This document shows positions 45,944-55,906 of a stretch of DNA of 64,000 nucleotides, piece by piece; within the stretch, counting starts at the first letter, position 1, and the number at the start of each line of letters is the position of its first letter. The notes beneath the pieces were generated by a model, which saw only the letters and a program-made list of their open reading frames with translations, searched no databases and had not been told where the DNA came from. The DNA is from Mycobacterium sp. GA-2829. Lineage in GTDB: Bacteria > Actinomycetota > Actinomycetes > Mycobacteriales > Mycobacteriaceae. The stretch spans positions 1-64,000 of the forward strand of contig NZ_LQIT01000020.1 of the NCBI RefSeq assembly GCF_001499965.1, in the 5' to 3' direction. A program made the translations under genes and the position numbers.

Positions 45944-47514
45944 ACTCCCTTGCATCGGCGCTGACGGCGTCGATGGGCGGCACCGCCACCGACCTCGTCG
46001 TCCTGGATCGCGACAGCGGCACGTGGCGGCGGCACCCGTGGCAGGAGGTGCTGGATCGGTCGCGCAACGTCGCGGAGCGGATCGGTGAGGCGAACGCATC
46101 CGCAGTCGGACTGGTCGGCGAACCGACCGTCGAGTTCATCGCCGCGATCGTCGGAGCGTTCCTCGCCGGGCGGGGTGTGTCGGTGCTGCCCGGCCCGGTG
46201 CGCGGCGCCGCGGCCGATCGGTGGGCGCACAGCACGCTGGCGCGGTTCAGCGGCGTCGGGGTCAGCCATGTCCTGACCCATGGCGCCCACCTGGACGAAT
46301 TGCGCAGTGCAGGTGCGCCGCTCGCGATCGAGGATGTGACGGCGCTCGCCCACCCCGTCCGCTCAGGATCGTTCGAGGCCCCGCCACCCAGCGGTGACGT
46401 GGCGATCCTGCAGGGCACCGCTGGATCCACCGGCACCCCGCGCACGGTGCGGTTGTCGCCGGATGCGGTGTTGGCCAACCTCACCGGGCTCAACACCCGT
46501 ACGGCGGTGCAGTCGACCGACGTCGGGTGTTCGTGGCTGCCGCTGTACCACGACATGGGGCTGAGCTTCCTGCTCTCCGGTGCGCTCGCCGGCGCCGAGA
46601 CGTGGCAGGCACCCACCCAGGCGTTCCAGGCGTCGCCGTTCCGCTGGCTGAACTGGCTCGACGAGAGCCGGGCGAGTTTCACCGCGGCGCCCAACATGGC
46701 GTTCGGGATGATCGGCAAGTACGCCCGCCGCGTCACCGACGTCGACCTGTCCTCCCTCCGGTTCGCGCTCAACGGCGGCGAACCCGTCGACTGCGAACTG
46801 ACCGGCCTGTTCGCCACCGCGATGGCGCGGTTCGGGTTCTCCGCAGGCGCGCTCGCCCCGTCCTACGGGCTCGCGGAGGCGACGTGCGCGGTCACCGTTC
46901 CCGTGCCCGGCGACGGTCTGCAGGTCGACGAGGTGGCCTCGGAGAACGGGGCCGGCGGGCGCCGACACGCCGTGCTGGGGCACGCCATCCCCGGTATGGA
47001 GGTGCGGATCGCGCCCAGCGACAACGCGTCGAAGGTCGCCGGCCGCGAGGTCGGTGAGGTGGAGATCCGCGGGTCGTCGATGTTGACCGGCTATGTCGGC
47101 GACGCGCCGCGGGATCCGCAGAGTTGGTTCCCCACCGGGGATCTGGGCTACTTCGTCGGCGGTGGGCTGGTGGTGTGCGGTCGGGCCAAGGAGCTCATCA
47201 CCGTCGCGGGCCGCAACATCTTCCCCGCAGAGGTCGAACGGGTCGCCGCCCAGGTGGCGGGGGTGCGGGAGGGGGCGGTGGTGGCCGTCGGCACCGGTGA
47301 GGGGTCGATCCGGCCGGGTCTGGTGATCACCGCGGAGTTCCGCGGCCGCGACGAGGCCGCGGCGCGCACCGAGGTCGTCGAGCAGGTCGCGTCGCAGTGC
47401 GGTGTGGTGCCGTCGGATGTGGTGTTCGTCAAACCCGGTGCGCTGCCCCGCACGTCGTCGGGCAAGCTGCGCAGGCTCGCGGTCAAGCAGGATCTGGAAG
47501 CGGGGTCTCGCTGA
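45940..47514 (+). CDS. Acyl-activating ligase (FAAL/FadD-like)
   Basis: 524 aa, ANL superfamily. Phosphate-binding motif [10 protein letters not shown] (159-168); [10 protein letters not shown] (199-208), the variant characteristic of fatty-acyl-AMP ligases; adenine motif [18 protein letters not shown] hinge given here as FPTGDLGYF; and a C-terminal lysine in [11 protein letters not shown]. It is shorter than the typical 570-600 aa FAAL, and whether the FAAL insertion that blocks CoA transfer is present cannot be settled by eye. It faces a type III polyketide synthase operon, and likely provides an activated fatty-acyl starter. The 3' end overlaps the transporter gene by 32 nt. Confidence 0.85.
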   Translation: MNSLASALTASMGGTATDLVVLDRDSGTWRRHPWQEVLDRSRNVAERIGEANASAVGLVGEPTVEFIAAIVGAFLAGRGVSVLPGPVRGAAADRWAHSTLARFSGVGVSHVLTHGAHLDELRSAGAPLAIEDVTALAHPVRSGSFEAPPPSGDVAILQGTAGSTGTPRTVRLSPDAVLANLTGLNTRTAVQSTDVGCSWLPLYHDMGLSFLLSGALAGAETWQAPTQAFQASPFRWLNWLDESRASFTAAPNMAFGMIGKYARRVTDVDLSSLRFALNGGEPVDCELTGLFATAMARFGFSAGALAPSYGLAEATCAVTVPVPGDGLQVDEVASENGAGGRRHAVLGHAIPGMEVRIAPSDNASKVAGREVGEVEIRGSSMLTGYVGDAPRDPQSWFPTGDLGYFVGGGLVVCGRAKELITVAGRNIFPAEVERVAAQVAGVREGAVVAVGTGEGSIRPGLVITAEFRGRDEAAARTEVVEQVASQCGVVPSDVVFVKPGALPRTSSGKLRRLAVKQDLEAGSR

Positions 47515-49756
47515 GGCCGACCCGGTGCTGCAGGCGCACGAGTGGTCGCGGTGCCCACCAGTTCCAGCGGCCGAGCACCCGCATGAACGCGGGCACCAGG
47601 ATCATCCGCACCAGTGTCGCGTCGGCGAGGACGGCCAGGCTCAGGCCGAGACCGAACATCCGCATGAACGACACGTTCGCCGCAATGAGCGCCGCGAAGC
47701 TGATCGTCATCACCAACGCCGCAGCGGTGACGACCCGCCCCGTGCGGGCCAGGCCCCGTGCGACGCTCTCGGTCACGTCCGCGGCCGTTCGGCCGGAGGC
47801 CAGCCAGAATTCGCGGATCCGCGACATCAGGAACACCTCGTAGTCCATCGACAACCCGAAGGCGATGCAGAACAGCAGCACCGGGATGTTGGCCACCAGG
47901 GTCCCGGTCGACGTCGTGCCGAGCGCGCCGAGGTGGCCCTCCTGGAAGATCCAGACCATCGCGCCGAACGCCGCGCTCAGCGACAACACATTGAGCACCA
48001 ACGCCTTCAACGGGAGCACCACGCTGGCGGTCAGCAGGAACAGCAGACAGAACGTGGACACCGCGATCAGGCCGAGCACCAGCGGCAGCCGGGAGGTGAT
48101 CGCGGTGACACTGTCCCGGTTGCTCGGCGCGACTCCGGCAAGTTCGACCGAGCGACCGGCGGGCCCGGACACGTCGTGCAGCCGGTCGAGTTGGGTGTTC
48201 GACCGGTCCGAGAACAACGGTGCCTCGGTCGCGACGGTGAGCAGCGCGCTGCCGTCGCGGATGCCGGTGGCCTGCGACGGCGGCCCGACCCGCTGCCCGG
48301 CGCGGTAGGTCCCCGACGGCGCCGACACCGACGCCACGTCCGCGACGCGGGACAGGTTGGCGGCATAGTCGCTGAGCTGCGCCTCGGTCAGGCCGCGGGC
48401 ATCGGGGATCACCACCGAGACGGCCGTTGCCGGGTCGGCGGCGAACTCGGTGCGGAGCTGGTCACCGACCTCGTGCGCCGAGGCACTCTGCGGCAACACC
48501 CGGTCGTCGGGCAGTCCCCAGCGCACCCCGAGGAAGGGCAGCCCGAGCAGGACCAGCACTGCGATGCCGGCCAGACCGATCGGCACCGCGCGGCGCATCA
48601 CGAATTTCGTTGAGCGATACCAGAACTGACGCTCCACCGGGATCGGCACGGGTTCGGGGCGGTGCAGCACGCGCCGGCCCAGTCGCCGCATGTCGAGCGC
48701 GTCGATGCGGGGGCCGAGCACGATGATCGCGGCCGGGGTGAGCAGCAGGGCCGCGGTGGCCGCGAACACCACCGTCGCGACGCCGGCGTAGGCGAACGAC
48801 TTGAGGAAGTACATCGGGAACAGCACCATCGTGAGCATCGGCAGCGCCACAGTCGTCGCGGAGAACAGCACCGTGCGTCCGGCGGTGACCATCATGCGGG
48901 TCACGGCGCGGTGGCGGTCGGCGCCGGCGGCCAGTTCGTCGCGGTAGCGGCTGATCATCAGCAGCGTGTAGTCGATGGCCAGCGCGAGCCCCATCGCCAT
49001 GCACAGGTTGAGCGCGAAGATCGACACGTCGGTGACGAAGGTGATGAGGTGCAGCACCGCGAGCGATCCCAGGATCGCCACGACGCCGACACCCACCGGG
49101 ACCGCCGCGGCGAGCAGTCCGCCGAACACCCACACCAGGACCAGGAAGCTCACCGGGATCGCGATCGACTCCATGAGCAAGAGGTCGTGCTGGGTCTGGG
49201 CGGTGACCTGACTGTTGACCATCGCGACACCGCCCGCCCGCACGGTCACCCCGTCGCGTTCGAAGCGTTCCCCGCCGATCGCGCGGACCAGGTCCTCGGC
49301 GTTGCCCGCGGCGTGCGCGTCGCCGCCGGTGACCCCGGCGACCACCAGACCCGTGCGGCCGTCCGCACTGATCAACGCATCGGCGGCGGGCCCGCGCGCG
49401 GTCCACGCCGAGGTCACCGACGCGACGTGCGGTGAGCGGCCCAGCGCGTCGGCGATGCCGGTGCCGACCGCCCGGGCCGGGCCGGCCGTCGCCCCCTCCG
49501 GGGAGGTGACGGTGAACAGCAACTCGAGGTCGCCCCGGTCGAACCGCTGCGCGAGCAGTGCTGCGGCGCGGGAGGATTCGCTGGCCGGATCGTCGAAGCC
49601 GCCGGCGGAGAGCTTACCCGCGACCGGGATGCCGAAGATCGCGGCGGCCACCGCGACCAGCATCGCCACCGCGATGATCCGCCGCGGTGCGGCGATCGCC
49701 ACGGTGGCGAGGCGGGCAAGTACGCCGCGCTCGGGCACGACGCCATCGTCCCTCAT
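47483..49756 (-). CDS. MMPL/RND family transporter
   Basis: 757 aa, about 12 helices in two repeats with two large extracytoplasmic loops (about 45-190 and 400-530). The proton-relay-type residues lie in the hydrophobic helices [17 protein letters not shown] and [17 protein letters not shown], hallmark MMPL segments. Family members export lipids in mycobacteria. Its ATG shares a base with the methyltransferase stop (TGATG), so it belongs to the PKS-ICMT-MMPL operon and probably exports the product. Confidence 0.92.
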   Translation of the reverse strand: MRDDGVVPERGVLARLATVAIAAPRRIIAVAMLVAVAAAIFGIPVAGKLSAGGFDDPASESSRAAALLAQRFDRGDLELLFTVTSPEGATAGPARAVGTGIADALGRSPHVASVTSAWTARGPAADALISADGRTGLVVAGVTGGDAHAAGNAEDLVRAIGGERFERDGVTVRAGGVAMVNSQVTAQTQHDLLLMESIAIPVSFLVLVWVFGGLLAAAVPVGVGVVAILGSLAVLHLITFVTDVSIFALNLCMAMGLALAIDYTLLMISRYRDELAAGADRHRAVTRMMVTAGRTVLFSATTVALPMLTMVLFPMYFLKSFAYAGVATVVFAATAALLLTPAAIIVLGPRIDALDMRRLGRRVLHRPEPVPIPVERQFWYRSTKFVMRRAVPIGLAGIAVLVLLGLPFLGVRWGLPDDRVLPQSASAHEVGDQLRTEFAADPATAVSVVIPDARGLTEAQLSDYAANLSRVADVASVSAPSGTYRAGQRVGPPSQATGIRDGSALLTVATEAPLFSDRSNTQLDRLHDVSGPAGRSVELAGVAPSNRDSVTAITSRLPLVLGLIAVSTFCLLFLLTASVVLPLKALVLNVLSLSAAFGAMVWIFQEGHLGALGTTSTGTLVANIPVLLFCIAFGLSMDYEVFLMSRIREFWLASGRTAADVTESVARGLARTGRVVTAAALVMTISFAALIAANVSFMRMFGLGLSLAVLADATLVRMILVPAFMRVLGRWNWWAPRPLVRLQHRVGLSETPLPDPA

Positions 49757-50295
49757 CACGTACGCACGTGCTGGCCTACCGGTCGGTTCACATACCCCAG
49801 CGCGACGTTCTCGGCCCGGATCCGCACCCGGAGGACCAGTGCGTTGGCGACGGTGAAGACGATCGCGGTGATCCACGCCGAGTGGACCAGCGGCAGTGCT
49901 GCCACCTCAGCGGCCACCGCGGTGTAGTTGGGGTGGTGAATCCAGCGGTAGGGCCCCCGTTGAACCGGGGTGACACCGGGGATCACGATGAGCCGCGGGT
50001 TCCAGCGCTTGCCGAGTATGGACACACACCACCAACGCACGACGGTGCTGGCGACCACGACGCCGACCATCGCCCAGCCGAGCCACGGGATGAACGGCCG
50101 GTGCGCCCACCACACCTCGGCGATGCACGACACCAGCAGCAGGGTGTGCATGGTCACGATGACCGGATAGTGCCGTTGCCCGAATTCTCTGCCGCCGTTG
50201 GCGAACGACCATCGCGCGTTGCGGCGGGCGACGACGAGTTCGATCAGCCGCTCGACGCCGATCGCGAGGATGAAGAGGTAGTACACGGGGATCAC
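49756..50295 (-). CDS. ICMT-like membrane methyltransferase
   Basis: 179 aa with about five helices. The C-terminal motif RGPYRWIHHPNYTAVAAEV is the SAM/lipid-binding signature of isoprenylcysteine carboxyl methyltransferase relatives. In Bacillus the homolog BpsB O-methylates alkylpyrones made by the neighbouring type III synthase, so the same role is inferred here. The GTG overlaps the polyketide-synthase stop (GTGA). Confidence 0.88.
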   Translation of the reverse strand: MIPVYYLFILAIGVERLIELVVARRNARWSFANGGREFGQRHYPVIVTMHTLLLVSCIAEVWWAHRPFIPWLGWAMVGVVVASTVVRWWCVSILGKRWNPRLIVIPGVTPVQRGPYRWIHHPNYTAVAAEVAALPLVHSAWITAIVFTVANALVLRVRIRAENVALGYVNRPVGQHVRT

Positions 50296-51392
50296 CAGCT
50301 CAGCAGCAGCAGTTCGAAGCTGAACCCGGGACCCATCGCCAGCATGACGCCGAGCGATCCGGGGGTGGGTGGCTGAGCGACGGTGCGGTTGAGCACGTCG
50401 AGCACCGATGCCGATGAGATGTTGCCGTTGTCCCGCATGGAGTCCCAGCTGTGGCGCAACGCCGACGCGGGCATACCGACCGCTTCGTGGATCGCCTCGA
50501 GCACCTTGGGACCACCCGGGTGGCAGACCCATGTCGAGATGTCGGCTCTGGTCAGACCCTGGTCGGCGAGGAAGCGGTCGACTTCCGGCCCGAGGTGGTG
50601 TTCGGCCATCACGGGCACGTCCCGCGACATCACGAGCTGGAATCCGCTGGACCGGACGTTCCAGCCCATCACGTCGGCGGTGCCCGGAAAGAGCCGGCTC
50701 CGGGTGGCGAGCACCCGTGGGGTCGAACCGCCCTGTGCCAGTTGGTGTTGCGCGCCGGTGGCGACCACCGCGGCCGCGCCGTCCCCGAACAGGCACAGTC
50801 CGATCAGCGCCGGGATCGACGTGTCGTCGCGCTGCAGTGTCAGCGAACACAACTCCACCGAGAGCAGGACGGCGACGTGGTCGGGGTAGCCGCGCAGATA
50901 GTCGTGCACGCGGGACATCCCTGCGGCGCCCGCGACGCAGCCGAGGCCGAACAGTGGGATGCGTTTGACGTCGGGTCGGAACCCGAGGTGCGAGCAGATG
51001 GTGGCGTCGATGGTGGGCACGGCCACGCCGGTGCTCGACACCGCCACGATGGCGTCGACCTGGTCGGGTTGCAGGTGGGCGGCGTCGAGCGCCGATCGGA
51101 CGGCGCGCTCGCCGAGTTCGATCGCGACCTCGGCGTAGGCGGCGTTGGCCTCGGTGAAACCGCTCAGTTTGGGATAGCGGTCCAAAGGCAGTGCGAGGTT
51201 GCGGTATTCGACGCCACTGGTGCGCGCGAAGCGGGCGAAGGCGGGGTCGGCGAACTCGGTGAGGGCCTGGGCCACCTCGTCCTGCGTGTGTCGGTTGGTG
51301 GTGAACGCCGTCGCCGTGCCCGCGATGCGGGGAGCACCGAGGTGGGCGGTGGCGGCGGTGTTCAAGGGGGTGAGAACTGCGTTATCGGTCAT
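50292..51392 (-). CDS. Type III polyketide synthase (chalcone-synthase family)
   Basis: 366 aa. The catalytic triad is complete: Cys152 in GLGCVAGAAG, His291 in CHPGGPK and Asn324 in NGNISSAS. The second cysteine of the CHPGG motif and the small residues around the tunnel resemble the Pks18/PKS10-11 group of mycobacteria, which extend long fatty-acyl starters with malonyl units to alkylpyrones or alkylresorcinols. First gene of the operon. The ATG at 51392 is chosen; it has no strong ribosome site. Product length and ring type cannot be predicted. Confidence 0.95.
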   Translation of the reverse strand: MTDNAVLTPLNTAATAHLGAPRIAGTATAFTTNRHTQDEVAQALTEFADPAFARFARTSGVEYRNLALPLDRYPKLSGFTEANAAYAEVAIELGERAVRSALDAAHLQPDQVDAIVAVSSTGVAVPTIDATICSHLGFRPDVKRIPLFGLGCVAGAAGMSRVHDYLRGYPDHVAVLLSVELCSLTLQRDDTSIPALIGLCLFGDGAAAVVATGAQHQLAQGGSTPRVLATRSRLFPGTADVMGWNVRSSGFQLVMSRDVPVMAEHHLGPEVDRFLADQGLTRADISTWVCHPGGPKVLEAIHEAVGMPASALRHSWDSMRDNGNISSASVLDVLNRTVAQPPTPGSLGVMLAMGPGFSFELLLLSW

Positions 51393-51609
51393 GCGCGGTG
51401 TAACGGAGATCAAGCGCGTCGCATACCCGGATGTCCGCGTTCGTGAAATACCGGACAATGGCGGGAAATACGTCAGCGAGAAGTGTATAACAGCAGTTCA
51501 GAGGACGTTTTCTGGGAAATTGCGTACTTTCTGACAATGCCAACGCTGCGGTTGTCAGGAATGGCGACTCGGCTGTGTCGCGGATGGGGGAACGCTGTGT
51601 GAACTCCGA

Positions 51610-51662
51610 GCGATTTGTGCACGATTTCGAGCGGTGAGCGCGCGAAACCGTGCACAAATCGC
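51610..51662. terminator. Long hairpin downstream of the SRPBCC gene
   Basis: A perfect 14-bp stem (51610-51623 with 51649-51662) extended, after one mismatch, by TTTCG/CGAAA; loop of 13 nt. It starts 4 nt after the SRPBCC stop on the minus strand. The 217-nt stretch between it and the polyketide-synthase start holds no gene. Confidence 0.75.
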
Positions 51663-51666
51663 CGCG

Positions 51667-52137
51667 TCACAGCGACGGCAGCAGCGCGTCGAGGCGTTCG
51701 TAACCCTCGGTCATCCCGCGTTCCATCCCCGAGGACAGCAGTCCGTCGCGCGCTTCGGTGTTCGGGCAGATCGACCGGCCTCGCAGCCTGCTGCGCCGGT
51801 CCCCCACCGCCTCGAACCACAGGTACTCGATGTTGACCATGTCCGGAGCGCCCTCGAATTCGAAGGTCTGGATCACCAGATCGTCACGCACGGTGTGGAA
51901 GACGCCGCGGAACGTATAGCTGCCGCCGGCGTCGGAGTGCACGTAGCGGTAGCCGCCACCGGTGCGGAAATCCCAGTGCTCGATGGACATGTCGAGGCCG
52001 CGCGGTCCGAGCCACTGGCGCACCAGGTCGGGTTCGGCATGCGCACGGAACAGCGCGGCGACGGGTGCGTCGAACTCGCGGGTGAAGTCCATGGCCAGTG
52101 TGTCCACCGGTGCGACGAGGTCGAGTGCGTTGGTCAT
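51667..52137 (-). CDS. SRPBCC/AHSA1-domain protein, ArsR partner
   Basis: 156 aa, Aha1/START-like fold (FTREFDAPVAALFRAHAEPD, WLGPRGLDM, WDFRTGGGYRYV, ending YERLDALL). Proteins of this type, encoded directly after an ArsR regulator, are common in actinobacteria and are thought to bind a small hydrophobic ligand. No catalytic residues can be assigned. ATG 52137 overlaps the regulator's stop (ATGA). It is unrelated by sequence to the SRPBCC protein in the gvp cluster. Confidence 0.9.
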   Translation of the reverse strand: MTNALDLVAPVDTLAMDFTREFDAPVAALFRAHAEPDLVRQWLGPRGLDMSIEHWDFRTGGGYRYVHSDAGGSYTFRGVFHTVRDDLVIQTFEFEGAPDMVNIEYLWFEAVGDRRSRLRGRSICPNTEARDGLLSSGMERGMTEGYERLDALLPSL

Positions 52138-52484
52138 GATGATCCCTTCGTGTCGGTGCCCCGTGCCAGCAGGGCGTCCAGTCGGCGGTAGTTGCGTTCG
52201 GCGTCGAGGCGGTAGCGGTCGATCCATCCGGTCAGCCGTTCGAGGGCGGCGGCGTCGAGGTGCACCGGCCTGCGCTGCGCGTCGCGGGTGCGGGTCACCA
52301 GTCCGGCCTGTTCGAGCACCGCGATGTGCCGCGACACCGCCTGTTTGGTGATGTCGAACGGTTCGGCCAGTTCGTTGACGGTGGCCGGGCCGCGGCTGAG
52401 CCGCGCGACGATGGCCCGCCGCACCGGGTCGGCCAGCGCCATGAACGCCCGGTCGAGCCCGTCGTCGACCTCACCACTGCCCAT
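52134..52484 (-). CDS. ArsR-family transcriptional repressor
   Basis: 116 aa winged-helix regulator: PVRRAIVARLSRGPATVNEL, then recognition helix KQAVSRHIAVLEQAGLV and the wing TRDAQRRPVHLD. No cysteine-pair metal site is visible (the protein has no Cys), so a metal-sensing role is unlikely; this matches the SRPBCC-partnered subgroup. ATG 52484 lies 6 nt after TATAGT (leaderless), within a repeated GTCAAC operator. Likely autoregulated. Confidence 0.92.
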   Translation of the reverse strand: MGSGEVDDGLDRAFMALADPVRRAIVARLSRGPATVNELAEPFDITKQAVSRHIAVLEQAGLVTRTRDAQRRPVHLDAAALERLTGWIDRYRLDAERNYRRLDALLARGTDTKGSS

Positions 52485-52522
52485 TAGTCAACTATATCCT
52501 TGATCAACACTTTTGTTGACTA
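52485..52522 (-). promoter_or_regulatory. ArsR promoter with inverted GTCAAC/GTTGAC operator
   Basis: TAGTCAAC (52485-52492) and GTTGACTA (52515-52522) are perfect inverted repeats 22 nt apart, with a third similar half-site GATCAAC (52502-52508) between them. They flank the -10 hexamer (TATAGT on the minus strand, 52491-52496) and span its -35 region. AT-rich unlike its surroundings. Confidence 0.65.
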
Positions 52523-52561
52523 CGACGGTAGGCCGGAGCGCCGTGGGGTGTCAAGACCCGG

Positions 52562-53911
52562 TCAGCGTCGCTTGCGGATGATCGCGCGCAACCGCTCGAG
52601 GCGGCCGCCGATCTCGCGTTCAACGCCCCGCCCGGTCGGCCGGTAGTAGTCCACACCGACCAGCTCGTCGGGCGGATACTGTTGCGGCACAACACCATCG
52701 GGATGGTCGTGGGCGTAGACGTAGCCGACGGCGTTGCCGAGTTTCGCCGCCCCGGAGTAGTGGCCGTCGCGCAGGTGCGCGGGCACCTGACCGGCCTTAC
52801 CGTTGCGGACGTCGTTCATCGCCGCACCCAGCGCGGTGGTGACGGCGTTGGACTTCGCGGCCGTGGCCAGGTGGACGGTGGCGTGCGCCAGCGTCAGCTG
52901 GGCCTCGGGCATCCCGATCAGCTGGACGGTCTGCGCGGCCGCGACCGCGGTCGGCAGTGCGGTCGGATCGGCCATCCCGATGTCCTCACTCGCCAGGATC
53001 ATCAGCCGGCGCGCGATGAAGCGCGGGTCCTCCCCCGCGACCAGCATCCGCGCCAGGTAGTGCAGTGCCGCGTCCACGTCCGAGCCGCGGACCGATTTGA
53101 TGAACGCGCTGACGACGTCGTAGTGCTGGTCGCCGTCGCGGTCGTAGCGCACCGCGGCCTTGTCCAGTGACTGCTCGACGATGTCGACCGTCACCGCGCC
53201 ACCGGCCGCCTCGGCGGATTCGGCGGCGACCTCGAGCGCGGTCAGCGCGCGGCGGGCATCACCGGCGGAGAGCTGGACGATCAGGTCGACGGCGTCGTCG
53301 CCGACCTCGACGCTGCCGCCCAGCCCGCGCGGATCGGCGACCGCGCGCCGGACCACCTCGGCGATGCTCTCCGGGGTCAACGGCTGCAGCTGCAGGATCA
53401 GCGAGCGCGACAGCAGCGGCGCCACCACCGAGAACGACGGGTTCTCCGTGGTCGCCGCCACCAGCAGCACGACCCGGTTCTCGACCGCGGCCAACAGCGC
53501 GTCCTGCTGGGTCTTGGAAAACCGGTGCACCTCGTCGATGAACAGCACGGTCTGCTGTCCGCGCAGCAGGCCTTGGCGGGCGGTCTCGATCACCGCCCGC
53601 ACCTCTTTGACCCCCGCCGACAGCGCCGAGAGCGCCTCGAACCGGCGGCCGGTCGCATGGGAGATCAGCGAGGCCAGCGTGGTCTTCCCGGTTCCCGGCG
53701 GACCGTAGAGGATCACCGACGCGGCGCCGGAGCCCTCCACCAGACGGCGCAGCGGTGAATTCGGTTTGAGCAGGTGCTCCTGGCCGACCACCTCGTCGAG
53801 GCCGGCGGGGCGCATCCGCACCGCCAGCGGCGCCGTCGCGGGTGCGCCTGCCACCGGACCCGTCCCCGGACCGGGCCCCTCACCCGGCAGATCGAACAGC
53901 GAGTCGGACAC
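52562..53911 (-). CDS. rarA: Replication-associated AAA+ ATPase RarA/MgsA
   Basis: 449 aa. Walker A GPPGTGKT (70-77), Walker [11 protein letters not shown] (122-131), sensor region [17 protein letters not shown]-terminal RarA oligomerisation domain. It acts at stalled forks as a tetramer. A Gly/Pro/Ala-rich N-terminal stretch (10-30) is present. Corresponds to Rv2559c in M. tuberculosis. Start GTG with TAAGCA 6 nt upstream. Confidence 0.95.
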   Translation of the reverse strand: MSDSLFDLPGEGPGPGTGPVAGAPATAPLAVRMRPAGLDEVVGQEHLLKPNSPLRRLVEGSGAASVILYGPPGTGKTTLASLISHATGRRFEALSALSAGVKEVRAVIETARQGLLRGQQTVLFIDEVHRFSKTQQDALLAAVENRVVLLVAATTENPSFSVVAPLLSRSLILQLQPLTPESIAEVVRRAVADPRGLGGSVEVGDDAVDLIVQLSAGDARRALTALEVAAESAEAAGGAVTVDIVEQSLDKAAVRYDRDGDQHYDVVSAFIKSVRGSDVDAALHYLARMLVAGEDPRFIARRLMILASEDIGMADPTALPTAVAAAQTVQLIGMPEAQLTLAHATVHLATAAKSNAVTTALGAAMNDVRNGKAGQVPAHLRDGHYSGAAKLGNAVGYVYAHDHPDGVVPQQYPPDELVGVDYYRPTGRGVEREIGGRLERLRAIIRKRR

Positions 53912-53928
53912 GTCTTGTGCTTACCACG

Positions 53929-54771
53929 TCACGGCGACGCGGGCGCCGTCACGAAATCGATGAGCTCCTCGACCCGGCCGATGAGCTCGGGCTCCAGATC
54001 CGTCCAGTTCCGGACGCGGCCGCGGATGTGCTGCCATGCCCGTGCGATGTCGGCCTGGTCCGCGTGCGGCCAGCCCAGCGCCGCGCACACCCCGTGTTTC
54101 CAGTCCGTGCCGCGCGGCACCCGCGGCCATGCCGCGATCCCGAGGCGGGCGGGTTTCACCGCCTCCCAGATGTCGATGTAGGGGTGGCCGACCACCAGCG
54201 TGTGCGCCCCGAAGCGGCCGCGCGCGACGGCCTCGGCGATGCGGGACTCCTTGGAGCCGGCGACGAGATGGTCGACGAGCACGCCCAGCCGGCGGCCGGG
54301 TCCGGGCTGGAACTCCTCGACGATCGCGGCGAGGTCGTCGACACCCCCGAGGTACTCGACCACCACGCCCTCGATGCGCAGATCCTCACCCCAGACCTGT
54401 TCGACGAGTTCGGCGTCGTGGCGGCCCTCGACGTAGATCCGGCTGGCCAGCGCCACCTTCGCGCGGACGCCGGCCACCGCGACCGAACCCGAGGCGGTGC
54501 GGGCGGCCGGGCCGGGAGCCTGCCGCGGCGGGGTCAGGATGACGGGTTTGCCCTCCAGCAGGAAGCCCGGACCCAGCGGGAAGACCCGGACGCGGCCGTT
54601 GCGGTCCTCGAGTTCGACGCGGCCCTTCTCGACGCGCACCACCGCACCGACGTAGCCGGACTGGGCGTCCTCCACCACCATGCCCGCCTCGACGGGCTGT
54701 TCGACAGAACGCGCGCGTTGGGGCGCATGCGGGTTGCGGGCCAGTACGTCGCGGCCGTAGCGATCGGTCAC
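53929..54771 (-). CDS. DUF3097 protein
   Basis: 280 aa, an actinobacteria-restricted family of unknown function. An N-terminal beta-rich part (about 25-80, KGRVELEDRNGRVRVFPLGP) precedes a segment with YVEGRHDAELVEQVWG and later LGVLVDHLVAGSKE. The Glu and the Asp of these two segments resemble Toprim catalytic positions, but only one of the two expected Asp is clear, so this is tentative. GTG 54771 lies 6 nt after TACGAT (54778-54783), a leaderless start. It is separated from rarA by 17 nt. Confidence 0.85.
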   Translation of the reverse strand: MTDRYGRDVLARNPHAPQRARSVEQPVEAGMVVEDAQSGYVGAVVRVEKGRVELEDRNGRVRVFPLGPGFLLEGKPVILTPPRQAPGPAARTASGSVAVAGVRAKVALASRIYVEGRHDAELVEQVWGEDLRIEGVVVEYLGGVDDLAAIVEEFQPGPGRRLGVLVDHLVAGSKESRIAEAVARGRFGAHTLVVGHPYIDIWEAVKPARLGIAAWPRVPRGTDWKHGVCAALGWPHADQADIARAWQHIRGRVRNWTDLEPELIGRVEELIDFVTAPASP

Positions 54772-54829
54772 CGGGTGATCGTAGGGACGGCGACGGCGTT
54801 CGCGGCCGAACGTCAGCCCCGCGTGTTGC

Positions 54830-55906
54830 TCACTGCCCCTGCTGGTGCTGCTGCGACGACGCGCTCGCCAGTTTGGTGGGGTCGGCGGTCACCTCGTCGA
54901 TGACGTTGTGGATGAACCGCATCTTCTCGAGCACCGGCGGCGGGAGCACGAAGGGGTACAGATCGTCCTTGCCCATCGACCGGTTGATCATGTTCTGCGC
55001 CCACGACAGCGGCAGCCACATCTCGATGATCGTGTCGAACCCGCTCGGGCCGAGTACGCGACGCTCGAAAGTCGCTCCCGCAGGGGCGAATCCGAACGCC
55101 GCGGCGGTGTCGAGCGTGTCGCGGATGTGCAGGTAGTGGGCGAACGTCTCGGCCCAGTCCTCCGCGGGGTGCATGGTGGCGTAGGAGGACACGTAGTTCT
55201 CCTCCCACCCCGCCGGCGCACCCTCGCTGTAGTGGCGGTCCAGCGCCTCCTGGTAGTCGAGGTCCGGGTCGCCGAACAATTCGTTGAAGGTCTCGAGGTA
55301 AGCCGGCGACGGCCCGATGAGGCGGTAGAAGTAGTAGTGCCCGATCTCGTGGCGGAAGTGCCCGAGCAGCGTCCGGTACGGCTCGTCCATCGCAACGCGC
55401 AGCTGTTCGCGGTGGACGTCGTCGCCCTCAGCGAGGTCGAGGGTGATCACGCCGTTGGCGTGTCCGGTGAACACCTTCTCGTTCTCACTGGAGAGCAGGT
55501 CGAAGGCCAGACCGTAGTCGGGGTCCTCGTCGCGACCCACGATCGGCAGCTTGAGTTCGTGCAGTTCGGCGATGAGCCTGCGCTTGGCGCGCTCGGCGAC
55601 GGCGAAGGCGGCGAGCGCCTTGGTGTCGGCGTCGTTGGGCCGAGTGCGGGTCAGCGCGCACGCCTGGCACAGCCGAGCGATCGGTCCCGTCTCGACCAGC
55701 CAGTTGCACTCGGCGAGATGCATGTTCGCGCACAACTGGTACTGGCGTTCGGACACCGCGCCCGCGTGTTCACTCTCCTTCGGCGGCGCGATCACCAGCA
55801 GCGCCATGTCGTCGACCGAGAACCCCAGTGCACTGCCGCAATTGAGGCACACCGAGTTCTCGAACGCCAACCGCTGGCCGCAGTTCGGGCAGTTGAAGTC
55901 CCGCAT
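54830..55906 (-). CDS. Zinc-ribbon metallopeptidase-like protein (Rv2568c-like)
   Basis: 358 aa. An N-terminal zinc ribbon (Cys6, Cys9, Cys20, Cys23) and a second cysteine set (Cys59, 67, 80, 83) precede a zincin-type HExxH motif (HEIGH, 186-190) in GHFRHEIGHYYFY. A downstream HPAEDWAETFAHY segment is typical of this family. No signal peptide, so cytoplasmic. Substrate unknown. The ATG shares a base with the preceding transglutaminase stop (TGATG), tying it to the peptide-modification operon. The last 12 residues are Ser/Gln/His-rich. Confidence 0.9.
   Translation of the reverse strand: MRDFNCPNCGQRLAFENSVCLNCGSALGFSVDDMALLVIAPPKESEHAGAVSERQYQLCANMHLAECNWLVETGPIARLCQACALTRTRPNDADTKALAAFAVAERAKRRLIAELHELKLPIVGRDEDPDYGLAFDLLSSENEKVFTGHANGVITLDLAEGDDVHREQLRVAMDEPYRTLLGHFRHEIGHYYFYRLIGPSPAYLETFNELFGDPDLDYQEALDRHYSEGAPAGWEENYVSSYATMHPAEDWAETFAHYLHIRDTLDTAAAFGFAPAGATFERRVLGPSGFDTIIEMWLPLSWAQNMINRSMGKDDLYPFVLPPPVLEKMRFIHNVIDEVTADPTKLASASSQQHQQGQ

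Noticed and set aside
39998..52484. Whole accessory region as an integrated mobile element or island
   Set aside because: No integrase, transposase, tRNA, direct repeats or att-like sites at the borders; only gene content suggests it is accessory.
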